Shown here: in pieces, positions 9,309 to 18,883 of the stretch
How the letters are laid out: each line of letters starts with the position of its first letter
How positions within the stretch are numbered: the first letter of the stretch is position 1
Assembly: GCF_000189535.1 (NCBI RefSeq)
Contig: NC_015145.1
Coordinates: forward strand, 4,186,415 to 4,250,414
Direction of reading: 5' to 3'
DNA from: Pseudarthrobacter phenanthrenivorans Sphe3
GTDB lineage: Bacteria; Actinomycetota; Actinomycetes; Actinomycetales; Micrococcaceae
Length of the DNA: 64,000 bases
The notes under the pieces: generated by a model
The model's database searches: none
What the model saw: only the letters and a program-made list of their open reading frames with translations
What the model was told of the DNA's origin: nothing
Translations under genes and position numbers: made by a program

Positions 9309-10860
9309 AATCAGCTTCCGCGTGACGACGCAGGAGTCCCTTCCCCGCCAGCACAAGAAAGGTCCTACCTCCAACGCGGACTTGGGTTCAGCCGTAAGAC
9401 GCGGGGCCGTGTGGACAGCAGGCAGCACAGTGCTACTGCGCCTGGGCAACATCGCACTCATGGCGGTCGTCGCCAGAATTGTGTCACCAAGGGAACTGGG
9501 CATCTTCACGCTGGCGGTGACCGTTCATGCGGTGATCGTCAGTGTCGCGGAACTCGGCGTGGCCTCTTCCATTGCACGATCCGATTTGGATTTCGACCGC
9601 ATTGCCCCCACAGTGGCCTCGATTTCAATAGTCAGCAGCTTTCTTATGGCTGCACCGATGTTCATTTTCGCTGACAGCATCGCTGCGGTACTTGGCACGG
9701 CAGCGGCTGGCCCGGCCTTGAAAATACTGGCCGTCGGAGTCGCACTCATCGGCCCGTTTGCCGTACCGGGAGCCCAGCTTCAGCGTGATTTTCGCCAGCA
9801 CGTGATCTTCTGGGCCTCCGCCATCGCTTTCGTCCCAGGCAGCGCTACTTTGGTTCTCCTTGCCCTCCAAGGCAGCGGACCCGAGGCCTTCGCCTGGTCG
9901 CGGATTGTCGGCCAGGTGGTGATGGGCGTGGTCATCCTGGCGGCAACAGGCAGGCCCTTGGTGCCGCGATTGAACAAGAGCATGATGAGGCCTCTTCTCG
10001 CCTTCGGGCTGCCGCTTGCGGGAGCAAACCTCCTAAGCCAGGTACTGCTGAACGCCGATTACCTTTTTATCGGCCCGATGTTGGGCGCCGCCGAACTCGG
10101 TATTTATTTCCTCGCCTTCAGTATCGCAATGTGGCCCACTGCAGTGATTGGCTCGATGCTGAACGGACTGGTCCTTCCCGCCATCTCCGCGGTACGCCGC
10201 GATGGCGGGGATATGGCGGGAGCCGTAACGTTGGGCCTAAGGACGGTCGCGCTCATCGCATTCCCTTTGGCGGCGTTCCTTAGTGTCTTCTCCCTCGAAC
10301 TGGTGAAAACCATTTACGGACCTGCCTGGCTTCCCGCGGCACCCGTGCTGTCAGTCCTCGCCATCTATGGCGCCGTGTCCGTCGTGGGACTCTTCCTGGC
10401 CAACGTCATCATCGCCAGTGGGCGGACCGGCGTGCTGCTCGGGGTCCAGCTGTGTGCCCTGGCGGTGCTTCTGCCGGGCCTTCCGGCTGCTATCCACCTG
10501 GGCGGCATCCAGGGTGCTGCGCTCATGCACGTCATCGTGGTCGTTGCGGTGACTTCTCCGGTCTATGTCGTCGCCCTGCGGCGCTCCACTGGACTCCGTA
10601 TCCCGGCGCTCCTGGCGGCACTACAACTTCCGGCCGCGACAACCGCGTTGACGGGACTGGCCGCATGGCTGGTCACCCTTGCCCTTGAGGACCCGCTGCT
10701 CAAACTCATCGTCGCGGGCAATATCGGCATGTGCGTTTACGCGTTACTCAACTGGCGGGATATCTCCGCTCTGATCCCAGCCAGATTCCTTATCCGTCTC
10801 GCACGGGTGAAAAGCCACTTCTGCGGCCATCCGAGCAGTCAAGAGAGGAGTTCACAATGA
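9298..10860 (+). CDS. Wzx-type polysaccharide flippase (MOP superfamily)
   Basis: 520 residues with about a dozen or more hydrophobic helices between roughly residues 40 and 490. The first helix region (RRGAVWTAGSTVLLRLGNIALMAVVARI) and the second-half PLLAFGLPLAGANLLSQVLLNADYLFIG pattern are typical of lipopolysaccharide/exopolysaccharide flippases. It would move undecaprenyl-linked repeat units across the membrane for polymerisation. The soluble N-terminal 30 residues and the cationic C-terminal tail have no recognisable domain. Confidence 0.9.
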   Translation: MTDEISFRVTTQESLPRQHKKGPTSNADLGSAVRRGAVWTAGSTVLLRLGNIALMAVVARIVSPRELGIFTLAVTVHAVIVSVAELGVASSIARSDLDFDRIAPTVASISIVSSFLMAAPMFIFADSIAAVLGTAAAGPALKILAVGVALIGPFAVPGAQLQRDFRQHVIFWASAIAFVPGSATLVLLALQGSGPEAFAWSRIVGQVVMGVVILAATGRPLVPRLNKSMMRPLLAFGLPLAGANLLSQVLLNADYLFIGPMLGAAELGIYFLAFSIAMWPTAVIGSMLNGLVLPAISAVRRDGGDMAGAVTLGLRTVALIAFPLAAFLSVFSLELVKTIYGPAWLPAAPVLSVLAIYGAVSVVGLFLANVIIASGRTGVLLGVQLCALAVLLPGLPAAIHLGGIQGAALMHVIVVVAVTSPVYVVALRRSTGLRIPALLAALQLPAATTALTGLAAWLVTLALEDPLLKLIVAGNIGMCVYALLNWRDISALIPARFLIRLARVKSHFCGHPSSQERSSQ

Positions 10861-12020
10861 GGGTCGGAATCATTTACCCCGTTCCGGAGCCACTTGCTGC
10901 CCTCAACTGGTCCGGTACACCGCATGGCCTCGCTTCCGGGTTCATATCCATGGGAGCCGACGTGGTGCCGCTGGGAGTCAAGGTGCCGCGGGTTCTGCAC
11001 GAAGCAGTCGCACTCCTTTCCCACGCTACCGGCCGGCGAGGTGCTGTCGCCGACCGAATGCAAATCCGGCAGTGGGCCAGGACTAACGCCCTCAGGGCGT
11101 GCATTGCAGAAGCGCTGCCCCTCGACGCCGTCGTTGCCATGGGCACCGAAATGTACGACTTGCCCCGGATCCTGCCGGCAGGTCTTCCCATCGCGACCTA
11201 CGACGACGGAACCCTACTGCAGATGTACGCGGACCCCCTGTCCGACATCAGTCAATCGCGGTTCCCCGCCCGGCATGTCAGCCGCTGGATTGACCGGCAG
11301 AAGCGGTCAAGCCGGGCCGCCCACATGTGTTGCGTCAGTACTGACTGGGCTGCAGCGTCTTTCGTGGCGGACTACAACATTCCTTCCCGGCGCGTTGCGG
11401 TTGTAGGTATGGGGCACCGGCCGCGCCGTGGTGTTGCCGGTGTCGTCCGGGACTGGACGGTACCCAGGTTTCTCTTTGTAGGTGTTGACTGGCAGCGCAA
11501 GAACGGTAATGCCGTGCTGGAGGCATTTCGGGAAGTCCGGCACCGGTACCCGGAAGCGACCCTCGACATTGTAGGTAACCATCCGGCCCTGGACGTCCCA
11601 GGCGTCACCGGGCACGGGTTCCTTTCACGTGTGGATGCAGCCGCACAGCAGCGACTTGATTGCCTTTACGCTGGCGCCACCTGCTTTGTTCTGCCGAGCC
11701 GGTTTGATCCCTCGCCGATCGCCTACCTCGAAGCCGCATCTTCCGGACTGCCCGTCATCGCGACTACCAGGGGCGGTGCTGGAAGCCTATTGAAAGAGGG
11801 AGCGCTTGTCGTTGAGCCCAACGACCGGGAGGCACTGGTAGCAGCCATGCTCACCTACTCAGATCCAACCGCAGCCGCCAGAGCCGGGGCGGCTGCCGCT
11901 GACAGTGCGGCGGCATCGTCCTGGACCCACGTCGCCCTCCGCATCGGTGACGCTCTGGGCCTCGACGAGGGCCGCGGAAGCATTACGGCGATCGGAACGG
12001 AAGGCAAGCACCATGTTTAG
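10857..12020 (+). CDS. Glycosyltransferase, GT4-like (GT-B fold)
   Basis: 387 residues from the ATG at 10857, which overlaps the flippase stop and is preceded by AGAGAGGAG. The C-terminal half has the GT-B donor-site pattern: PRFLFVGVDWQRKNGNAVLEAF, then LPSRFDPSPIAYLEAASSGLPVIATTRGG, whose spaced acidic residues match the E-x7-E-like element of GT4. The N-terminal acceptor domain opens with MRVGIIYPVPE. It would add a sugar to the lipid-linked repeat unit. Acceptor and donor are unknown. Confidence 0.85.
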   Translation: MRVGIIYPVPEPLAALNWSGTPHGLASGFISMGADVVPLGVKVPRVLHEAVALLSHATGRRGAVADRMQIRQWARTNALRACIAEALPLDAVVAMGTEMYDLPRILPAGLPIATYDDGTLLQMYADPLSDISQSRFPARHVSRWIDRQKRSSRAAHMCCVSTDWAAASFVADYNIPSRRVAVVGMGHRPRRGVAGVVRDWTVPRFLFVGVDWQRKNGNAVLEAFREVRHRYPEATLDIVGNHPALDVPGVTGHGFLSRVDAAAQQRLDCLYAGATCFVLPSRFDPSPIAYLEAASSGLPVIATTRGGAGSLLKEGALVVEPNDREALVAAMLTYSDPTAAARAGAAAADSAAASSWTHVALRIGDALGLDEGRGSITAIGTEGKHHV

Positions 12021-13086
12021 GCGTGTCCGGCAGGGACTGGGCGACCGCCAACCCGAGGTCCTGGTCATCGTCCCGTGCTACAACTACGGTCGCTACCTTG
12101 AGTCCTGCGTCGTGAGCCTGCTGTCCCAAAAAGGTGTCTCAGTCCGGGTCCACATTCTCGACGACGCTTCAACCGACGGGAGTGACGAGGCTGCTCAAGC
12201 GATGGCGGACCGGGACCCGCGCGTCCAAGTGACGCTGCACCCCAGCAACCGCGGACATATCGCAACCTATAACGAAGGGCTCGTGGCTGCCGACTCAGAC
12301 TACGTAGTGCTGCTGTCCGCTGATGACATGCTCGCACCCGGCGCTCTGGCACGCGCCACCGACCTGATGGGCGCCTTTCCTTCCGTGGGCTTGGTTTACG
12401 GCCATCCTCAAGCCTTCGAATCGGAGCCGGCTCCAGAGACCGGCCGGCTCCGGAACTGGTCGATATGGCAAGGGGACCGCTGGATCGCCGCCCAGTGCAG
12501 GCGGGGACTCAGCATCATCAGCAGCCCGGAGGCCGTGGTCCGGACATCCGTTCAGCACAGGGTGGGTTACTACAATCCGGAACTGCCGCATTCGGGTGAT
12601 CTCGAGATGTGGCTTCGGATCGCGGACGTTTCAGGGGTGGGGCGAATCAACGGGGTCGACCAGGCATACCGTCGCGTGCACCCAGCCAGCATGATGTCAA
12701 CCAATTACGGCACCCTGCAAGCAGATCTGGAACACCGGGTTAGGGCCTACGAGTCCTTCTTTGCCGGCACTGCACTCGGTACCACCAGGAGTGAACAGCT
12801 GCGGCGGGTCGTAATAAGGCGGATGGCGGCGGAAGCACTGGAATGGTCAGCGGCATCGTGCCAAGCAGGCAATGTACCCGTCGATGAAATAGACAAAGCC
12901 GTTTCCTTCGCTCTTGAGATCTATCCAGAGGCGGCGTCATCGCCAGCCTACATGGACTACCAGTACCGCTCGGGGTCCGCGGGAACACCGGACCTGGCCA
13001 TGGCGGTGGGCGCTTGGCGGGGGTCCATCCAACGCGACTTTGGCCCCCGTCTCCGGTGGCGCCAATGGAGGAGATATGGAATCTAA
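12013..13086 (+). CDS. Glycosyltransferase family 2 (GT-A fold)
   Basis: 357 residues from the ATG at 12013, inside the end of the previous gene (8-base overlap). Residues about 17-125 hold the GT2 core: VLVIVPCYNYGRYLESCVVS, ILDDASTDGSDE (nucleotide-binding aspartates), and LLSADDMLAPGAL, the DxD-like metal site. A later GDLEMWLRIA segment matches the catalytic-base region of GT2 enzymes. No membrane helices, so it should act at the cytoplasmic face on the growing repeat unit. Confidence 0.88.
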   Translation: MFRRVRQGLGDRQPEVLVIVPCYNYGRYLESCVVSLLSQKGVSVRVHILDDASTDGSDEAAQAMADRDPRVQVTLHPSNRGHIATYNEGLVAADSDYVVLLSADDMLAPGALARATDLMGAFPSVGLVYGHPQAFESEPAPETGRLRNWSIWQGDRWIAAQCRRGLSIISSPEAVVRTSVQHRVGYYNPELPHSGDLEMWLRIADVSGVGRINGVDQAYRRVHPASMMSTNYGTLQADLEHRVRAYESFFAGTALGTTRSEQLRRVVIRRMAAEALEWSAASCQAGNVPVDEIDKAVSFALEIYPEAASSPAYMDYQYRSGSAGTPDLAMAVGAWRGSIQRDFGPRLRWRQWRRYGI

Positions 13087-13975
13087 AAAGCGTGGCCTCG
13101 TTGTCGTCACCCCCAGCTATGCCCCGGACAGCGAACTCTGTCGCGATCTGAACCGATCTGTCCTGCAATGGACACCCCCGGACGTCCAGCACCACATCAT
13201 CGTGCCCCATCAGGATCTCGGGGTCTTCCGCATGCTTGCCAACAACAGAACAGTCATCCACGACGATAGAGAGTTCCTGTCGTCCACAATCAGGAGACTG
13301 CCGTTACTGAACCTATGGATGAACAAGAGGCGACCATGGCTTCCTGTCCGCGGTTGGATCACTCAGCAACTGCTTAAGCTCTCTGCCGCAGCAACTCTGG
13401 ACGCGGAAGCCATCCTGCTGGTGGATTCCGACATGGTCTTCGTCTCCAGCACCGGATTGAAATCCTTCCAGCAGAACGGGGCACCCGTGCTCTACCGGAA
13501 GCCCGGAGCTGTCCATTCGGGACTGCCCAGACACCGGCAGTGGCTGGAATCGGCGCACCACCTGCTGGGGTTGGAACAGCCCGGCCCGGAGGATCTGACG
13601 GACTACATCTGCTGGCCCTGCGCTTGGGATCCCAGAACGGTCCGGTCCATGCTCCGTCGAGTGGAAGACGTAACAGGGCTCCCATGGCAGTCAGCCATAG
13701 CATGCCAACTTCATTTCTCCGAGATGATGCTCTACGGCGCCTACGTTGACGGGGTCCTGGGTGGTGCACCGGCTACGACGTCTTCAATGAACAGTGTCAT
13801 CTACTCTGCGGAGACACCACTGAGCCCTGCTGAAATCAGCGCCCTGCTCAATAGGGCCACTGGAACCGTGCAAGCGGTAATGATCTCCGCCAAGTCCGGG
13901 ATTGCCTACGACGTCCGAGCAAAGGCGCTGCAGGAATATGCGGACTCCAGCAGCAGAGCCGGAGGCTTGCAGTGA
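13076..13975 (+). CDS. DUF6492-like protein, probable glycosyltransferase-associated
   Basis: 299 residues from an ATG preceded by GGAGG at 13067-13071; it overlaps the previous gene by 11 bases. The sequence starts KRGLVVVTPSYAPDSELCRDL and contains ILLVDSDMVFVSS, a DSD motif resembling the metal-binding DxD of GT-A enzymes. This resembles the DUF6492 group often found in polysaccharide clusters. No membrane helix or signal peptide. The activity is not established; a GT-A transferase is the likeliest reading given the DSD motif and neighbours. Confidence 0.65.
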   Translation: MESKKRGLVVVTPSYAPDSELCRDLNRSVLQWTPPDVQHHIIVPHQDLGVFRMLANNRTVIHDDREFLSSTIRRLPLLNLWMNKRRPWLPVRGWITQQLLKLSAAATLDAEAILLVDSDMVFVSSTGLKSFQQNGAPVLYRKPGAVHSGLPRHRQWLESAHHLLGLEQPGPEDLTDYICWPCAWDPRTVRSMLRRVEDVTGLPWQSAIACQLHFSEMMLYGAYVDGVLGGAPATTSSMNSVIYSAETPLSPAEISALLNRATGTVQAVMISAKSGIAYDVRAKALQEYADSSSRAGGLQ

Positions 13976-15243
13976 CTTCGATACAGCGTGTCCTCTGGGG
14001 TCTTTGGCCGCTGTACCGGGCTCAGGGGATAGCCGGTGTAACCACGACTGTGGCACGCCAAGTCGTGAACAAGATTAACGAGCACATGGATCTTGTCTCC
14101 GCTGATCTGCCCGTGCGGCCTGAAGACCTCGCAGACTCCAGTGCCCTTCCTCGGGGAATCACGGGTGAAGCACGGGAGGGAAAACTGCGAATTGGCTGGG
14201 TGTGCGCCCCGCCAGCCGGTGGTTCAGGTGGCCACACCACCCTGTTCCGAATGGTTGAAATGGCCGAGCAACGCGGCCACCAGTGCACGCTCTTCCTCTA
14301 CGACCGGAACTCGGACGACGTCCACCGCCATGAAGCGATCATCAGACGGCACTGGAAGAATCTCAAGGCAGACATCCGCAGTGCCACCACGGGAATGGAC
14401 GGTATGGATGCCGTCATCGCCAGTTCCTGGGGTTCGGCGCACGTGGTGGCTAGTCGCGCGCCGAAAACGGCCAACAAGTTCTATTTCATACAAGACTTCG
14501 AACCGTACTTCTATCCGCGGGGCGCCCTCTACACCTTTGCAGAGGACACTTACCGGTTCGGGTTCACCAACATCGTGTTGGGCGAGATGGTTGCCTCCAG
14601 GCTTCGCGCAGAAATCGGCATTGAACCCGACACGGTGGTGCCGTTCGGCTGTGATGATGGGGAGTACCGGCTACTGCGCCGGGATGGCGCCTCCACACCT
14701 CGCGCCGGAGTGGTTTACTACGCCAAACGCTCGGTGGATCGGCGCGGCTACCTGCTGGCCAAACTTGCGCTGGAGAGGTTCCACCATGATCACCCGGAAC
14801 ATGAAATTCACGTTTTCGGCGACCGGGTGTCTGGGTGGTCGGTTCCGGTGACGAATCATGGGTCTTTGACGCCAAGGGATCTGAACGTCCTCTACAACCG
14901 GACGATTGCCAGCCTCACATTTTCCTTCACCAACATCAGCCTTGTTGCGGAGGAGTTGATGGCGGCGGGAAACGTCCCTGTTCTGAACGATCACGACTTT
15001 GCCCAGGCGGACCTATTCGCCCCTTATGCGATGTGGACGAGACCGAACCCCGCGGCGATGGCCCGGGCCTTGTCCGCAGCGGTCACAGCACCGGATATCG
15101 AAGAACGGGCCCGGCTTCTCAATGCATCAGCCCGCCGCGGCTGGACCACGACAGCAGTCACGGTCTCCGAAACAATCGAGCGTGTCTGCGCTTTTCCGCA
15201 GTCCCGAACGGCTGACACCCAATTCGTGGAGCCACAACAATGA
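13972..15243 (+). CDS. Glycosyltransferase, WsaF-like (rhamnosyltransferase-type GT-B)
   Basis: 423 residues, GTG start in a 4-base overlap with the upstream gene. After about 70 poorly conserved residues comes LRIGWVCAPPAGGSGGHTTLFRMVEMAEQRGH, then FYFIQDFEPYFYPRGALYTFAEDTYRFGF, the signature of the WsaF family described in S-layer glycan and rhamnan synthesis. VVYYAKRSVDRRGYLLAKLALE and FTNISLVAEELMAAGNVPVLNDHD form the donor-site half. It probably adds rhamnose or a related deoxysugar, but no dTDP-rhamnose genes are in the window. Confidence 0.8.
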   Translation: MTSIQRVLWGLWPLYRAQGIAGVTTTVARQVVNKINEHMDLVSADLPVRPEDLADSSALPRGITGEAREGKLRIGWVCAPPAGGSGGHTTLFRMVEMAEQRGHQCTLFLYDRNSDDVHRHEAIIRRHWKNLKADIRSATTGMDGMDAVIASSWGSAHVVASRAPKTANKFYFIQDFEPYFYPRGALYTFAEDTYRFGFTNIVLGEMVASRLRAEIGIEPDTVVPFGCDDGEYRLLRRDGASTPRAGVVYYAKRSVDRRGYLLAKLALERFHHDHPEHEIHVFGDRVSGWSVPVTNHGSLTPRDLNVLYNRTIASLTFSFTNISLVAEELMAAGNVPVLNDHDFAQADLFAPYAMWTRPNPAAMARALSAAVTAPDIEERARLLNASARRGWTTTAVTVSETIERVCAFPQSRTADTQFVEPQQ

Positions 15244-16673
15244 ACAGTGTGGGGTGGGCTGGGAGGGCTTCGGGAGGAAGTTCAGCAGTGGCACTTGAGG
15301 TCCGCGGCCGCCCGCAAGTTCCTTTGATCGTGCGGGCCATGGCCTTCTGCATCTTCTTTTTCCCGTCTTCGATGGTGTTCAAGCCCATTGGGGCTGCCGG
15401 AACCGCCCCGATGATCCTGGCCCTGCTCGTTTTCGGGCTGTGGCTCTCCAGTGTCCTTTTTGGCCTGCACGACCCGCTCAGCGTCAAGCATCCAGGACGC
15501 CTGGCAGTGGGTGTCCTTTTCCTGGCCACAAGTGCTTCATATGTTGCTCTCTACGCGGGAATCACTGGCGGAAGTACCGAATTGGCCCGGGCATCTGCGG
15601 ACCGCTGGATGCTTCTGCTACTGGCCAGTGCCGGCGTTGTCATTGTCGTGGGTGAGGTGATACGGACAATGGACGATGCGATGGTGTTTCTTCGCGCGCT
15701 GCTAGCGGGTGCCAGCTTTTGCAGTCTGGTGGCGGTTGTGCAATTCACCCTCCAGTTGAACCCGATGGAATGGTTCCGCGTAGCGATGCCCGGATTTGAC
15801 TACAACGGCGGTGACACACCTTTTCAATCCCGCGGGGCGCTGCTTCGCGTTGCCGGCAGCACGTTCCACTCCATTGAATTGGCTGTCGTGTCTGCCATGC
15901 TCCTGCCACTGTCCATCTGGCGCGTGATTTACGACCAACGCGGGCACCTTATAGGCCGGGTACTTGGGCCGGCCCTGCTCATCTTCGCTATTGCATCCAC
16001 AGTGTCCCGTTCTGGAATTCTCGGGCTGCTTGCCGGGCTCGTGATCTTCATTCCATTCCTTCCCAGCATTCCCCGGTTGTGGGCACTGCTGGGAGCTCCG
16101 GTAGCACTGGCAGCCCTGTTCCTCGGAGTGCCCGGACTGGTTAGTACGCTCACAGGCACTGTCACCACATCCAGCTCGGACCCGTCGATTACGACACGGA
16201 CCAACAACTTCCCCCGGGTCGAGGCGATGGTGTCCGAACGCCCCTGGCTGGGTCTCGGCCCGGGGAACTACGTTGCGGACACCGCGATCCATATCCTAGA
16301 CAACCAGTATCTGAACGCAGCCGTCACCCAGGGAATTATAGGGCTGGTGGCCATCATCATCTATTTGACGTTGCCGGGCGTCAGCACTGTCATGGCCGCG
16401 CGTGCCACCGCCGATCCGCAGCTCAGGTCCTTAGCGGGCGCCGTCGGCGCGGGAGCCCTGGTGGCGGCCGTATGTTCTCTGACTTTCGATTCCATGTCAT
16501 TCCCGGTTTTTGCTCTCACCTATCCCGTTCTAGTCGGGCTGGGCGGGGCGGTATGGGTGATGGTCAAGCGCGAGAAGACGGCAGATTCACTGAATGAGCT
16601 TGGTTTTTTGAGACCTGTTCCTGACACGGGACCAGGTCAGCCCCTGAGAGGAGACATCCCATGGACCCGCTAG
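15240..16673 (+). CDS. O-antigen ligase/polymerase-like membrane protein (Wzy-type)
   Basis: 477 residues with about ten or more hydrophobic segments from residue 35 to 440. A long extracytoplasmic loop lies around residues 300-350, and the SERPWLGLGPGNYVADTA motif there matches the Wzy_C/RfaL superfamily (GxGxGNY). It would polymerise flipped repeat units on the outer face. It overlaps the upstream gene by 4 bases and the Wzz-like gene by 13. Next to a Wzx flippase and a Wzz-like regulator, this completes a Wzy-dependent pathway. Confidence 0.87.
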   Translation: MNSVGWAGRASGGSSAVALEVRGRPQVPLIVRAMAFCIFFFPSSMVFKPIGAAGTAPMILALLVFGLWLSSVLFGLHDPLSVKHPGRLAVGVLFLATSASYVALYAGITGGSTELARASADRWMLLLLASAGVVIVVGEVIRTMDDAMVFLRALLAGASFCSLVAVVQFTLQLNPMEWFRVAMPGFDYNGGDTPFQSRGALLRVAGSTFHSIELAVVSAMLLPLSIWRVIYDQRGHLIGRVLGPALLIFAIASTVSRSGILGLLAGLVIFIPFLPSIPRLWALLGAPVALAALFLGVPGLVSTLTGTVTTSSSDPSITTRTNNFPRVEAMVSERPWLGLGPGNYVADTAIHILDNQYLNAAVTQGIIGLVAIIIYLTLPGVSTVMAARATADPQLRSLAGAVGAGALVAAVCSLTFDSMSFPVFALTYPVLVGLGGAVWVMVKREKTADSLNELGFLRPVPDTGPGQPLRGDIPWTR

Positions 16674-17497
16674 CAGTCGTGAGGACCATTTGGCGGCATC
16701 GAATCGTTTCGATCCCAATCGTAGTGCTGACAGCACTGGCCGCCCTTTATGTCTTCCAGTTTGCCCCCCGGTCCTACGAATCGTCGTCGACGTTTGCGAT
16801 GATCAACCCAGACATACCGACCGAACTGGACATGATCAAGCACCCCGAGCTGAAGGACTTGAATAACAAGAATCCGTATTTGCGTTCCTCAGATCCTTCA
16901 TTGATCGTCCAGGTTTTGTTGACCCGGCTCAACGACGCATCCACAGCTGATCTACTCATCGAAAAGGGTTTGAGCGACCAGTACACGGTCAGCCGTGGCG
17001 TAGGTGGTTTGAACGGCTTCCTGGTGGACATCACTGGTGAGGGCGAAACACCGGAGAAGTCCATTGCTACGACGCAGGCACTGGGTCAACTGCTGCAGGA
17101 ATACCTGTATGAGGCACAGAAGGTCAACGAGGCCGACGACGTCTACCTCTTTTCCGCTCTCGTGGTCGCTACCCCTGATAAAGCCACTGAACAATTCTCC
17201 AGCCGGCTTCGCGCCCTGATCGTTGTGTTCCTCAGTGGAGTGGTGACAATGTTTGGCGCGGTCTCAGTGGCACGATCGCTGGCAGCGGCCAAGGAGCGCC
17301 GTCTGCTGTTATCCGACAAAGCAGCCAACAGAAGGAAACGCCCCAAAGGTGGTCGCGACAGCAGCGAAGCGGAAGACCCTGCAGTCACGGCCGAGTCAAT
17401 AGCGCTGGTCAATCAACTCGAAAGCGGGCTTGACCTGAATGAGCCAAAAACGCTCGACACGCGTATAGGACGACGCTTGTCCGGGGTCAAGCAATGA
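16661..17497 (+). CDS. Wzz/YveK-like polysaccharide chain-length determinant, no kinase domain
   Basis: 278 residues. One membrane helix near the N-terminus (about residues 16-36), an extracytoplasmic domain, and a second helix at about residues 185-207, followed by a basic, hydrophilic cytoplasmic tail of about 70 residues. This is the Wzz topology. The tail has no Walker motifs, and no separate BY-kinase (CpsD/Wzc) is encoded nearby, so any tyrosine-kinase control must act from elsewhere or is absent. It overlaps the polymerase gene upstream and the GT4 gene downstream. Confidence 0.8.
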   Translation: MDPLAVVRTIWRHRIVSIPIVVLTALAALYVFQFAPRSYESSSTFAMINPDIPTELDMIKHPELKDLNNKNPYLRSSDPSLIVQVLLTRLNDASTADLLIEKGLSDQYTVSRGVGGLNGFLVDITGEGETPEKSIATTQALGQLLQEYLYEAQKVNEADDVYLFSALVVATPDKATEQFSSRLRALIVVFLSGVVTMFGAVSVARSLAAAKERRLLLSDKAANRRKRPKGGRDSSEAEDPAVTAESIALVNQLESGLDLNEPKTLDTRIGRRLSGVKQ

Positions 17498-18786
17498 CAA
17501 CTGAGTCCGTACCCGACGCCTTGCGACTGGGATACCTTGTTCCTGAGTTTCCGGGCCAGACGCACGGTTTTTTCTGGCGCGAACTAGGGGTCCTGAAGCA
17601 GCTAGGTGTCTCACCAGGTGTCGTCTCAACCCGGCATCCAGGCAGGAATGCTTCCAGGAATGACTGGGGGGAACACGCTGCGTCGATCACCCCGTATCTG
17701 GCCTCGGTCTCCGTGCCGGCGTTCCTTTCCTGCGTGCGGGAACTCCGCGCCCTGACACCCGGCAGGCTGGCAGAGGTCCTCCGGCATGCCGCCCGCATGT
17801 CAAAGGTTGGAGACCGGGCACCCCGCTTTGCCCGGCCTCGCGGGTTTATCACCCAGCTCGTATGGCTGGCCCTCGGAGCGAGGTTGTCTGGCCTGGCAAG
17901 GGAACAGGACTGGCAGCATGTGCACGTGCACTCCTGCGGTAACGCAGCCTACATTGCCCTGTACGCCCGGCTCCTTTCCGGGCTGCCATACAGCCTGACC
18001 CTGCATGGGCCACTTGCCGACTATGGAGGCAATCAGGAGTATAAGTGGTCCAATGCCGCCTTTGCGCTCGTCATAACAGAACAACTAGAGGGCCAAGTCC
18101 GACAGTCACTGAGAACCGCACTGCCTACCGTCAGGGTGGCTCCCATGGGTGTGGATGTGAATGTATTCAAAAGGAGCCAACCATACGTTCCGTGGACTGC
18201 ACCCGGGACATTCCGGATCTTCTCCTGCGGCCGCCTTAATCCAAGCAAGGGCCACGACGTTCTCCTGGCCGCGGTCAGGATGCTGGTTGAAAATGGTGCC
18301 GATGTGCAACTTGTCATCGCCGGCGAGGATGAGGCCGGCGGGAGGGGATATCGCCAAGTAATCGAACGCCTGATCGACAACATGGGCCTCCAGGACCGTG
18401 TGCGGCTCCTCGGTTGCGTGCCAGACAAGGTGATCCGGCAGGAATTAAGCTTGGCGCACGTATTTACTTTGGCCAGCCATGCTGAGCCGCTTGGCGTAGC
18501 GATCATGGAAGCGATGAGCATGGGGCTTCCTGTAGTGGCCACGGCTGCTGGTGGGGTTTCCGAGCTAGTGGTGCCCGGTCGGACCGGAGTCCTAGTCAAG
18601 TCTGGCGACCCGGGATCACTGGCGGAGGGGTTGGTTCAACTGATGGGCGATCCCCTGTTGTGCGCGAACATGGGCCAAGCCGGGCGCCAGCGTGCCACCA
18701 CCCTTTTCAGCTACCGCCGAAGCGCCGAAGTGCTTGTCCAAATGGCGCGGGCCGGGGTGGTCCTGAACGCGGAACCAAACAGCTGA
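17494..18786 (+). CDS. Glycosyltransferase family 4
   Basis: 430 residues, ATG overlapping the Wzz-like stop by 4 bases. GT-B features are clear: LGYLVPEFPGQTHGFFWRELG at the N-terminus, VHVHSCGNAAYIALYAR in the acceptor domain, then FRIFSCGRLNPSKGHDVLLAAV. The GT4 catalytic E-x7-E element follows (EPLGVAIMEAMSMGLPVVAT, with GGVSELV after it). It is the last gene of the tightly overlapped part of the operon; 97 bases separate it from the next gene. Confidence 0.9.
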   Translation: MTTESVPDALRLGYLVPEFPGQTHGFFWRELGVLKQLGVSPGVVSTRHPGRNASRNDWGEHAASITPYLASVSVPAFLSCVRELRALTPGRLAEVLRHAARMSKVGDRAPRFARPRGFITQLVWLALGARLSGLAREQDWQHVHVHSCGNAAYIALYARLLSGLPYSLTLHGPLADYGGNQEYKWSNAAFALVITEQLEGQVRQSLRTALPTVRVAPMGVDVNVFKRSQPYVPWTAPGTFRIFSCGRLNPSKGHDVLLAAVRMLVENGADVQLVIAGEDEAGGRGYRQVIERLIDNMGLQDRVRLLGCVPDKVIRQELSLAHVFTLASHAEPLGVAIMEAMSMGLPVVATAAGGVSELVVPGRTGVLVKSGDPGSLAEGLVQLMGDPLLCANMGQAGRQRATTLFSYRRSAEVLVQMARAGVVLNAEPNS

Positions 18787-18883
18787 AGGAGGCGTTCAGT
18801 TCCTCACCGCTGCCCATTCTGAAACAGGTCAATTTCTCCGTTTGGTCCGTTCAGCCCACCCATAATTGCCAGCAGGAGTTCAT

